From an uncultured Spartobacteria bacterium (GTDB lineage: Bacteria > Verrucomicrobiota > Verrucomicrobiia > Chthoniobacterales > Terrimicrobiaceae), in NCBI GenBank assembly GCA_903915315.1, contig CAIWSO010000097.1, positions 1 through 6,994 on the forward strand: DNA of 6,994 nucleotides, in the 5' to 3' direction. This document shows, one piece after another, positions 1 through 5,662 of the stretch. Position 1 is the first letter of the stretch. Each line of letters starts with the position of its first letter. A program made the position numbers and the translations under genes. The notes under the pieces were generated by a model. The model worked only from the letters and a program-made list of their open reading frames with translations. It did no database searches and had not been told where the DNA came from.

Positions 1-1
1 C

Positions 2-427
2 AGTGCCGCCGGCGGGATCGATCTCCAGGTTCTCGGCCTCGGCTCGGATGGCCACCTCGGCTTCAACGAGCCGGGTTCCTCGCTCGCCTCCCGCACCCGG
101 ATCAAGACGCTCACCGAGCGCACCCGTCGCGATAATACGCGCTTCTTTGCGGATGGTGACTCCGTTCCCCACCATGTCATCACGATGGGGCTCGGAACCA
201 TTATGGAAAGCCGCCTGAGCGTCCTGCTCGCCTTCGGTCGGGCCAAGGCGGAAGCGGTTGCCGCGAGCGTGGAGGGGCCGGTTACGGCGTCGGTTCCGGG
301 CTCTCTCCTCCAATTTCATCCCCATGCCAAGTTCATCCTCGACATTGAGGCCGCCTCTGCGTTGACCCGCTCGGACTACTACCGCTGGGTCTATCAAAAC
401 AAACCGGTTTGGCAGATCGACCTCTGA
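2..427 (+). CDS. nagB: Glucosamine-6-phosphate deaminase, C-terminal half (5' end outside window)
   Basis: NagB converts glucosamine 6-phosphate to fructose 6-phosphate plus ammonia in the cytoplasm, the step that feeds amino sugars into glycolysis. The frame is open from the first bases and gives 141 residues, about half of the usual ~260. It starts inside the active-site region: GLGSDGHLGFNEPGSS carries the Asp (codon 47-49), His and Glu that correspond to D141, H143 and E148 of E. coli NagB. The following SLASRTRIKTLT keeps the Ser, Arg and Lys that bind the allosteric activator N-acetylglucosamine 6-phosphate in E. coli (S151/S152, R158, K160), so allosteric control may be retained. ITMGLGTIM and VEGPVTASVPGSLLQFHPH are further family signatures. 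The stop is TGA 425-427. The C-terminal tail (YYRWVYQNKPVWQ) differs from the E. coli one. The first catalytic Asp (D72 in E. coli) lies outside the window. It is separated from the next gene by 192 bases, so co-transcription is uncertain. Confidence 0.95.
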   Translation, partial: SAAGGIDLQVLGLGSDGHLGFNEPGSSLASRTRIKTLTERTRRDNTRFFADGDSVPHHVITMGLGTIMESRLSVLLAFGRAKAEAVAASVEGPVTASVPGSLLQFHPHAKFILDIEAASALTRSDYYRWVYQNKPVWQIDL

Positions 428-551
428 ATCTGTTTTTAACTCCTTCACATGCATTTTACAATAAACTTCGAATCAATGCTTTCCTGAAAACAAAAACCAT
501 CCATCGGGCGATGCTCTAACTCTATATCCGCAGATCACCGCAAATAATCAA

Positions 552-567
552 AGTTTGCACCAAAACT
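552..567. promoter_or_regulatory. Possible operator: imperfect palindrome ahead of the operon
   Basis: AGTTT (552-556) and AAACT (563-567) form 5-bp inverted arms around a 6-base centre. The same AAACT half-site recurs in direct orientation at 590-594 and 596-600, giving four copies in 49 bases. The palindrome sits just downstream of a -10-like AATAAT (543-548), where repressor operators are common. The arms are short and the centre lacks the CG of LacI-type operators, so this could be chance in an A/T-rich stretch. Confidence 0.22.
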
Positions 568-568
568 C

Positions 569-589
569 TCGCCGATCTCGCTGCGGCGA
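569..589 (+). other. Leader hairpin upstream of the TIM-barrel gene
   Basis: TCGCCG (569-574) can pair with CGGCGA (584-589) around a 9-base loop, a 6-bp GC-rich stem ending 30 bases before the ATG at 620. It is followed by A-rich rather than T-rich sequence, so it is not a standard terminator on the + strand. It may be an mRNA leader structure or part of the same regulatory region as the adjacent palindrome. It could also be chance. Confidence 0.25.
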
Positions 590-619
590 AAACTTAAACT
601 TCTTACGACGAATTTTAAT

Positions 620-1531
620 ATGGCACACCTTTACAACGATGGCTCCAGCAACGCCCCGAAACTCCAAGTCTGGGTAAACCAATACAACTTAATGGACCTC
701 CGTCCCGATAGCCTCTGGCCGGGACTCGAGGGTCGTGAGCGGAACGAGCGTCTCGCCCTTGATGGCTTCGAGGGGATTCAATTGATTGACGACACGCCTG
801 CTCCCGAGGGTTCGACGCTGCCGTTCTGCGGACTGGATCGGATTAATCTGCCCTGTGAGGCCGATCCAATTGCCTCAAAGCATGCGGCACGCGGCGATGC
901 TTGCCTCACCGTTCACGCCGGTTGGGGCATGGAAGATGACGGAGAGGTTTTCCGCTTCGTGGAAGCCATTCTCAACGCATCGGAAAAATACCGGCTGCCG
1001 ATATTCATCGAGACGCATCGCGCCACCATCACGCAGGACATGTGGCGGACCGTGCAGATCACAAAGCGTTTTCCCGAGGTGCGCTTTAATGGCGATTTCA
1101 GCCATTACTACTGTGGGCAGGAAATGGTTTATGGTGATCTAGAGTCGAAGCTTGCTTTCATGGAGCCGATCTTCGCCCGCGTGGGCTTCATGCATGGGCG
1201 TATTGCCGCCTATGGTTGGATGCAGTCAATCATCGATGACGACATCGCCACGCGCCCGAAAATGGCGCACGGTCTGTGGGATTACTTCGCGGATTTCCGC
1301 GAAATCTGGATGCGGGCGATGCTTGGCTTCATCCGCGTTGCAAAACTTGGCGATGTGCTCGTATTCGCGCCGGAACTGCTCGCCGGGCTTTATTACTACG
1401 CCCGAAAATTTCCCGATGCCTCTAGTAATCTTGTGGAGGAAAGCGACCGCTACGCCCAGACGCTGCTCTACCAGAAAATCGCGCGGGAATGTTTCGCATC
1501 GGCCACTCAACGAGCCGTGTCCCAACTTTAA
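620..1531 (+). CDS. Xylose-isomerase-like TIM-barrel protein (sugar phosphate isomerase/epimerase superfamily)
   Basis: This 303-residue protein fits the metal-dependent TIM-barrel superfamily that includes xylose isomerase, endonuclease IV and many sugar epimerases. Residues spaced as metal ligands on successive strands are visible: E131 in FIETHR, D159 and H162 in FNGDFSHYY, H192 in GFMHGRI, and E251 in VFAPELL. VHAGWGMEDD (98-107) resembles a strand-loop at the barrel mouth. I cannot assign a substrate. The likely role is isomerising or epimerising a sugar released by the adjacent GH9 enzyme, though members of this fold can also be lyases or inosose dehydratases. No signal peptide is seen, so it is probably cytoplasmic. 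The ATG at 620 is the first usable start after the gap and lacks a Shine-Dalgarno sequence (AATTTTAAT precedes it). Its TAA stop (1529-1531) directly abuts the ATG of the GH9 gene, which argues strongly for one operon with coupled translation. Confidence 0.8.
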   Translation: MAHLYNDGSSNAPKLQVWVNQYNLMDLRPDSLWPGLEGRERNERLALDGFEGIQLIDDTPAPEGSTLPFCGLDRINLPCEADPIASKHAARGDACLTVHAGWGMEDDGEVFRFVEAILNASEKYRLPIFIETHRATITQDMWRTVQITKRFPEVRFNGDFSHYYCGQEMVYGDLESKLAFMEPIFARVGFMHGRIAAYGWMQSIIDDDIATRPKMAHGLWDYFADFREIWMRAMLGFIRVAKLGDVLVFAPELLAGLYYYARKFPDASSNLVEESDRYAQTLLYQKIARECFASATQRAVSQL

Positions 1532-3313
1532 ATGACTGAATCCACCATGCAACTCGCCTTATCCCACCTCGGCTATCGCCAGGATTCACCGAAAACCGTC
1601 ACCCTTTGCCCCGGCGCGGACCACGCGCGCCTGCCAGAGCGGATTCCATTTTACCTGCGTCAGAATTGCTTTCGCATGCCGCGCGAGCGCGTGGAACCGG
1701 AGGGTTTCTCCAAGCGCTTCCCGTGCCCGTTCGATCTCCTCGAAGGCAAGCTCATTCCAGAGCCAGGCTCGTTTTTTTATCAGAGCGAACTCGTCAAAGT
1801 GCAGTCCCGCTGGGGAACATTTTGGCAGGCCGACTTTAGCGATTTCACGACGCCCGGCAGCTACCAGATCGAGACCGACTACCAGATCTCCGCGCCGTTC
1901 ATGATCGCGGACTGGGTCTATGACCGCCTCACCCGTGGATTCCTCACCTTCCTCAAAAGCCAGCGCTGTGGTTGCGAGATTCCTGGAGTTCATCCCGCCT
2001 GCCACCTCGACGACGGCAAGCTCGATACCGATGGCAGTTACTGGCCAGCGACCGGCGGTTGGCATGATGCGGGCGATTTCCGAAAATGGCTCGCTCTCAC
2101 TCAGGGCAATCTGGAGGCGCTCGTGCTCGTCGCGGAAAAAGGCCATCCCGGCTTCCGCGAGGCGGCCCGTGACGAGATTCGCTGGGGCAACCGGCTTTAT
2201 CACCAGATGATTACTTCGGACGGGCAGGTCTATGAGGATGTCGCCGGAGGAGCGGCGCCGCCTGAACTCAACCGCATCTACGAAAAGCACTGGTGGTTTG
2301 AAAACCATCCCGGCTGCTACGGAAGCGCGAGTGACAATCGGTGGACCGATAACCGCCTCCACTCGGGAGACGAGCGCGTGGTCCGCACGACCTACAATCC
2401 CCAGATACAATTCGCCTTTGTTCAAATGCAGATGCAGTGCTTCAAAGTTCTGCCCGATGCCGATGGCGTCATCTGCCGAGGCCTCGCCGAACGGGCCTGG
2501 AAATATGGACGCCAGCGCGGCCACGACGGGCGCACGCTCTTCATCGCCCAGGTGCTTCTCGCCGCGCTGGAATTGCCCGAACTGGCCGGAACCGACTTGA
2601 TCCGCTCGCTGGCCAATGAGCTCCTCGCCCGGCAGGAAACCCGCGCTGATGGCATCACGGGTTTCTTCTACGAAAAAGACCGCGCGGACGCCTACCGGAG
2701 CATCACCTACGCTGGCCATACCGCTTGGGCCTTGCTGCGACTCGTCGAATTGGCACTACCGGGTTTGGAGGCAGTGGCCTCACCCTGCCGCGAAGCCGTG
2801 GCGCTCTACTGCAACGGCTACCTCGCCGCCGATGCCGCCTCGAATCCCTTTGCTTTCACCCCTTACGGTGTTTTCAAAAATCCCGAGCAGGCGCAGCGCC
2901 AGACATTCCGCGATGCGGGTGGGGGACTTGGCATTCGCAGTTTCATGCATCCGTTCAACTGGCAGGGCATCGCGCACGGCACGAGCAGTTGCGCCACGGC
3001 ACACGCCGCCGTGCTGGCCAAAGCCTCCGCACTTCTCGGCGTTCCTGCCTGGCGAGTGCTGGCGGAGCAGCAGATTCAGTGGACCGTCGGACACAACACA
3101 CTCAATCGCTCGCTCTACAATGGCATCGGCTACCGTCAGCCTGTGGCTTACGGCTTCCGCGTCACTCAGATCCCCGAGGGCACCGTGATCGGCTTCATCG
3201 GCCGACCCGACGACACGCCGTATCTCGAAGAGAGCTTCGCCATCGAGTGGAACACGCTGGAGCACTGGGATGTGCCCTACGCCCATGCCATCAACGCCAT
3301 CGCTTGGTTGTGA
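1532..3313 (+). CDS. Family 9 glycoside hydrolase with N-terminal Ig-like domain, no signal peptide
   Basis: GH9 enzymes are inverting beta-glycosidases with an (alpha/alpha)6 barrel. Residues ~8-125 look like the CelD_N Ig-like domain (LGYRQDSPKTVTL at 13-25, WQADFSDFTTPGSYQI at 98-113). The catalytic barrel follows: GGWHDAGDFRKW (175-186) is the GH9 DAGD motif, with D179 and D182 as the Asp pair that activates water. QWTVGHNTLNRS (516-527) matches the conserved QWxxGxNxxxxS segment. The best general-acid candidate is E577 in NTLEHW, 16 residues before the C-terminus, aligning with the Glu of NEVAIDYNA in endoglucanases. The PHHR segment of classical endoglucanases is missing; an AYGFRVTQIPEG stretch takes its place, which suggests an exo-acting enzyme. 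No N-terminal hydrophobic segment is present, so it probably acts in the cytoplasm on imported oligosaccharides. The length of 593 residues is normal for Ig-GH9. ATG 1532 abuts the upstream stop; ATG 1547 (M6, in a CCACCATG context) is a real alternative start. Cellobiose-type or glucosamine-type substrates are both possible. Confidence 0.88.
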   Translation: MTESTMQLALSHLGYRQDSPKTVTLCPGADHARLPERIPFYLRQNCFRMPRERVEPEGFSKRFPCPFDLLEGKLIPEPGSFFYQSELVKVQSRWGTFWQADFSDFTTPGSYQIETDYQISAPFMIADWVYDRLTRGFLTFLKSQRCGCEIPGVHPACHLDDGKLDTDGSYWPATGGWHDAGDFRKWLALTQGNLEALVLVAEKGHPGFREAARDEIRWGNRLYHQMITSDGQVYEDVAGGAAPPELNRIYEKHWWFENHPGCYGSASDNRWTDNRLHSGDERVVRTTYNPQIQFAFVQMQMQCFKVLPDADGVICRGLAERAWKYGRQRGHDGRTLFIAQVLLAALELPELAGTDLIRSLANELLARQETRADGITGFFYEKDRADAYRSITYAGHTAWALLRLVELALPGLEAVASPCREAVALYCNGYLAADAASNPFAFTPYGVFKNPEQAQRQTFRDAGGGLGIRSFMHPFNWQGIAHGTSSCATAHAAVLAKASALLGVPAWRVLAEQQIQWTVGHNTLNRSLYNGIGYRQPVAYGFRVTQIPEGTVIGFIGRPDDTPYLEESFAIEWNTLEHWDVPYAHAINAIAWL

Positions 3314-3321
3314 AAGACACC

Positions 3322-5250
3322 ATGAAAAATATCTCTTCTGAAATAACCTGGTCCGGAACCCCGCCGACCGCCGTTCAGTTGATGGAAGCCGGCTGGGTTG
3401 AGGCAACATGGGAGGTGGCGGCGGAGGTTTCTTTTGCCACGACATGCCGACTCATCCTTCCGGAAACGGCGGAGCCTTTCTGGTGTATCCCGGGGCTCTT
3501 TTGGGGAGACAATCAGCAGGATAGCACCGGCCAATACTATCCGCGATTTCGTGCCGGTATGGAATCGCCGCGTCGGTTTGAAAGTTCGTTTTGGGAGCTC
3601 AGCGTGGCGCGAGCGGCACAACCGCTCGTTGCCATGTTCGATGGCGAAGGTTGGTGGATTCTGGAGGTCTTGCCCGCAGCCGGCGATCTTTGTGCCAGTG
3701 TCGGTTTTTCCTTTGAGAACGGCCGTCCGGTTCTTCTCGCCTCGCTTCCCGCCAGTGAGCGGCCTTATCGACACACGGGCCATGACTACACCATGCCGGT
3801 GACGGGCGCTTCACAAGTTGGCACATTGCGCCGGATTGCTTGGGCGGTGCGGGCCATGCGTATCGAGGGCGATCGCACCTCGTTGCTGGATCTCCTGCAG
3901 TCGAACTACCATGCCACCGGGAAAGCTGCCGCACCGCTCCCCGCGGCGGATTTGGCGCGGGTTACGCGGAACGCCCTTCTGAATTGGCACTACCATCCCG
4001 AGTCCCATTACTTTCGATACACGGTGGCCTTCGACCGCGTTGGTCAGCAGATCGCCGAGGCATACGGTGCGTCCCTCGATCGCCGCGAAATGGCGCTTGG
4101 CTGGGTGAGCGGATGGGTCGTCTTTGAAGCATTGATCGAGTGGGCGGTGAAGTATCAGGACTCCGCCGCGTTGGATGCCGTGGAATCCACATGGCAGAAT
4201 CTCACCACGGTCGGCGTTGTTTCGCCGAGCGGGTATTGGTGGACGCGGTTTGCACCGTCCTGGGGGCGCACCCCGGGCATTTTCGACTCCCGATCGCCCG
4301 ATGGTTTTGATGGGAATTGGATGGCGAAACCCGACCATCTGCACCTCCGGACCTTGGGCGATGCGGTCTGGCGGGCGGCTCGCTCGCTGCGGCGCCATGG
4401 TGCCAACCTGCGGTGCGCGGAAGCGCTGCTGGGGCAGGTTAAACGGCAATTCGAACTCGTCGCGGATCTCGCACGAAGCGGTTGGCCTATACCTCTCAGC
4501 GTCGATGCCCGCACCGGAGAGCCCGCCGGGTTGAAGGGCACGGCAGGCATGATCTGGATTTCCGTATGGGCGGAGCTTGCCGCCATGGGGGAGTGGACTG
4601 ACACCGCCCTCATCGCCCAGGGACTCGATCACCACCGGGCCGATGTCGAGTCCGGCCAACTTTTCGGCGCGCCGGAGGATGTCGGCGAGTGCGTGACCTC
4701 CGAGGACATTTACATCGCGGTCAATGCCTACCTCGACGGTTATCGTGTAACTGGCCGTGTCGAGGATCTCCACACCGCCATCGCGGCAGCCCGCTGGCTT
4801 TATGCGTGGCGGAAGTCGTTCGACAATCTCATCGATCCGCGAACTCTCGTCGGCGTTTACCAGCTTCGCAGCCGGGGAGGGGACCTGGCTTCCTTTAAAA
4901 ACAACCACCTTCACCTCTACGGGCTCGATGTGGAGGAAAGCCTTCTTGAGCTGGCTCGATTGACCGGTGACAACCGCTGGCGCGAACTCGCCGAGGACCA
5001 TTGGCACTTCGCCGCGCAGCTAACGCCCCTTGTCGACGGGCAATTCAACGCCTACGAGGGCATGGTCACCGAGCAATTTTACTTCATCGACTGGTCGGCC
5101 TTGGGAAATTCCGTCCGATTGTTTGAAGACGACGAGCGCCGCTCGAACTACGATGTCGGCCCGCACTACCGCAACCACGGCAACCTCGCGGGGTTCTCCC
5201 ATGCATGGTGCACGGCTTTCGTGCTGCGAAGCGCATTAAGGAGAGCTTGA
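3322..5250 (+). CDS. Unrecognised 642-aa protein, beta-rich N-terminus plus six-hairpin-like helical domain
   Basis: I do not recognise a named family. Residues 1-~200 are rich in strand-like and aromatic segments (EPFWCIPGLFWGDN at 51-64, FDGEGWWILEVLP at 106-118). Residues ~205-642 read as repeated helical hairpins, as in (alpha/alpha)6 toroids of glycosidases, phosphorylases and epimerases. Examples are YLDGYRVTGRVEDLHTAIAA (470-489), then RWLYAWR, and ESLLELARLTGDNRWRELAE (539-558). Polar or acidic clusters that could line an active site include DGFDGNW (327-333), SEDIYIAVNAY (460-470), NNHLHLYGLDVEES (527-540) and EGMVTEQFYFIDW (579-591). There is no signal peptide, so it is likely cytoplasmic. 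It lies 8 bases after the GH9 stop and is almost certainly co-transcribed, so a glycosidase, lyase or epimerase role on the same glycan is a reasonable inference. ATG 3322 was chosen for its ACACCATG context; an in-frame GTG at 3310 overlaps the GH9 TGA and would add four residues. The frame stays open upstream to 2725, but that part is shadow of GH9. Confidence 0.85.
   Translation: MKNISSEITWSGTPPTAVQLMEAGWVEATWEVAAEVSFATTCRLILPETAEPFWCIPGLFWGDNQQDSTGQYYPRFRAGMESPRRFESSFWELSVARAAQPLVAMFDGEGWWILEVLPAAGDLCASVGFSFENGRPVLLASLPASERPYRHTGHDYTMPVTGASQVGTLRRIAWAVRAMRIEGDRTSLLDLLQSNYHATGKAAAPLPAADLARVTRNALLNWHYHPESHYFRYTVAFDRVGQQIAEAYGASLDRREMALGWVSGWVVFEALIEWAVKYQDSAALDAVESTWQNLTTVGVVSPSGYWWTRFAPSWGRTPGIFDSRSPDGFDGNWMAKPDHLHLRTLGDAVWRAARSLRRHGANLRCAEALLGQVKRQFELVADLARSGWPIPLSVDARTGEPAGLKGTAGMIWISVWAELAAMGEWTDTALIAQGLDHHRADVESGQLFGAPEDVGECVTSEDIYIAVNAYLDGYRVTGRVEDLHTAIAAARWLYAWRKSFDNLIDPRTLVGVYQLRSRGGDLASFKNNHLHLYGLDVEESLLELARLTGDNRWRELAEDHWHFAAQLTPLVDGQFNAYEGMVTEQFYFIDWSALGNSVRLFEDDERRSNYDVGPHYRNHGNLAGFSHAWCTAFVLRSALRRA
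5238..5245 (+). promoter_or_regulatory. Shine-Dalgarno-like AAGGAGAG, the only strong one in the window
   Basis: AAGGAGAG ends 4 bases before an ATG at 5250-5252 that overlaps the TGA stop of the 642-aa gene. None of the other starts in this window has such a sequence. The spacing is slightly short. It could initiate the 32-codon ORF below, or it may be coincidental, since the same bases encode the last residues (LRRA) of the upstream protein. Confidence 0.3.
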
Positions 5251-5348
5251 TGAAGCTCGCGCGCAGGCTGTTCGAGTTCCTCCCTTATCACCGATCGGCG
5301 GCGCTATCGGTTAGGCTCCATTTCGCTAGAAGCAAAAATATAAATTGA
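5250..5348 (+). CDS. Doubtful small ORF (32 aa) overlapping the upstream stop
   Basis: An ATG at 5250 shares its A with the TGA of the 642-aa gene (ATGA overlap) and has AAGGAGAG 4 bases upstream. The product is a basic 32-residue peptide beginning MKLARRLFEFLPYH and ending at TGA 5346-5348. It has no recognisable family, no membrane segment and no partner. A 6-bp hairpin lies within it (5290-5311). It could be a small translated peptide, the remnant of a lost fourth operon gene, or chance. Confidence 0.2.
   Translation: MKLARRLFEFLPYHRSAALSVRLHFARSKNIN
5290..5311 (+). terminator. Weak hairpin after the operon, possible terminator
   Basis: ACCGAT (5290-5295) pairs with ATCGGT (5306-5311) around a 10-base GC-rich loop, 40 bases after the 642-aa gene. 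No T-tract follows (TAGGCTCCATTT), so intrinsic termination would be inefficient. It is the best hairpin I see close to the operon end. Confidence 0.2.
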
Positions 5349-5352
5349 AAAA

Positions 5353-5484
5353 ATGAAAATTTCCACTCCTCCCAAAGAAACCACCATGAAACGAAATCGA
5401 CTCCTCATGGAAGATGTCTCAGGACAGCCTGTGGAGGCAACGGCAAGGCGCTCGGTTGTGCCCATCCGATTCATCCGTGGTTAG
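5353..5484 (+). CDS. Doubtful small ORF (43 aa) ending inside a dispersed-repeat-like sequence
   Basis: ATG 5353 opens a 43-codon frame ending at TAG 5482-5484; an internal ATG at 5386 (M12) sits in a CCACCATGAAA context like that of other starts here. The peptide from M12 begins MKRNRLLMEDVSGQP and ends VVPIRFIRG. That C-terminus is produced by the CATCCG nonamer repeat, so the end of the frame is repeat-derived. No family is recognised. It may be the 5' stub of a decayed gene, with the good start context preserved, rather than a working gene. Confidence 0.18.
   Translation: MKISTPPKETTMKRNRLLMEDVSGQPVEATARRSVVPIRFIRG
5463..5480. repeat. Two tandem nonamers of CATCCG type
   Basis: CATCCGATT (5463-5471) is followed directly by CATCCGTGG (5472-5480) and then TTAG. 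From memory, CATCCGTGGTTA-like phrases recur as dispersed intergenic repeats in Verrucomicrobiota and some other phyla. Only the two local units are directly shown by this sequence. Confidence 0.45.
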
Positions 5485-5500
5485 TTTCACTCCAACTCCG

Positions 5501-5524
5501 CCTCCGTGCCTTTGTGTCTCCGTG
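5501..5524. repeat. Three tandem octamers, consensus YCTYYGTG
   Basis: CCTCCGTG (5501-5508), CCTTTGTG (5509-5516) and TCTCCGTG (5517-5524) are contiguous and share the pattern YCTYYGTG. The next bases (AGAGG) leave the pattern. The variation is confined to pyrimidine transitions. It lies 20 bases after the nonamer pair, and both share the CCGTG core, so the two may belong to one micro-repeat family. Confidence 0.6.
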
Positions 5525-5557
5525 AGAGGAAATCCAATCCCAAACGCAAATTTCCTA

Positions 5558-5587
5558 TTGAAACATTAAATGAATTTTTGATATTCT
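5558..5587 (+). promoter_or_regulatory. Candidate sigma70-type promoter for the PATR protein gene
   Basis: TTGAAA (5558-5563, 5 of 6 to TTGACA) and TATTCT (5582-5587, 4 of 6 to TATAAT) are separated by 18 bases in the most AT-rich part of the gap. Transcription would begin near 5594, giving a leader of about 70 bases before the ATG at 5663. The match is moderate, and AT-rich DNA yields such matches by chance. Confidence 0.35.
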
Positions 5588-5662
5588 ATTAAACAGACTT
5601 TGAATTATCGCCAAACGCAGTTTCGAGTCCGTTTCCTTTAACCTCCAAAAAAGAACTCCATC

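Larger units (their letters stand above)
428..619. other. AT-rich intergenic gap between nagB and the TIM-barrel/GH9 operon
   Basis: No gene is visible here on either strand. There is no clear rho-independent terminator after nagB: the first 40 bases hold only a short T run. The only -10-like hexamer I would consider is AATAAT at 543-548 (5 of 6 to TATAAT), but no good -35 precedes it at 16-18 bases. It is followed by a palindrome and half-site cluster (552-601). A 12-base near-palindrome, CATCGGGCGATG, lies near 502-513, but its 4-5 bp stem is too short to interpret. No Shine-Dalgarno sequence precedes the ATG at 620. The gap is long enough to carry a promoter for the downstream operon. Confidence 0.5.
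5349..5662. other. Intergenic region between the GH9 operon and the PATR protein gene
   Basis: No convincing gene is present. From left to right it holds an A-rich stretch, a 43-codon ORF of doubtful status (5353-5484), a pair of CATCCG nonamers (5463-5480), three tandem octamers (5501-5524), and then an AT-rich segment (about 5545-5605) with a plausible promoter. The last 60 bases before the ATG at 5663 are the likely 5' untranslated leader, with only a weak AAAAAAGAA purine run as a possible ribosome site. Confidence 0.5.

Noticed and set aside
444..462. TTCACA and TACAAT as a promoter after nagB
   Set aside because: The two hexamers are only 7 bases apart, far below the 16-18 required for sigma70 promoters.
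1586..2719. 377-codon open frame on the minus strand
   Set aside because: It lies entirely antisense to GH9, whose DAGD motif and other signatures are clear. The antisense frame is a GC-bias shadow without recognisable motifs.
2725..3321. Upstream extension of the 642-aa frame, which would make an 841-residue protein
   Set aside because: This part overlaps the GH9 gene in another frame, is Arg-rich and low-complexity, and shows no domain; GH9 there keeps its family motifs. The ATG at 3322 fits the operon spacing.
3310..3321. GTG at 3310 overlapping the GH9 TGA as the start of the 642-aa protein
   Set aside because: Possible through a GTGA overlap, but the ATG four codons later has the ACACCATG context used elsewhere here. 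The difference is only four residues.
3811..5007. 398-codon open frame on the minus strand
   Set aside because: Antisense to the 642-aa gene. The translated product looks unstructured and Pro/Arg/Gly-rich, and it has no operon context.
5437..5463. GGCAAC...GTTGTGCC inverted repeat as a terminator
   Set aside because: Pairing requires a bulge, the stem is short, and no T-tract follows.
5501..5524. CRISPR-like or tandem-repeat array
   Set aside because: The units are 8 bases, contiguous and degenerate, without spacers, so it is not a CRISPR array.
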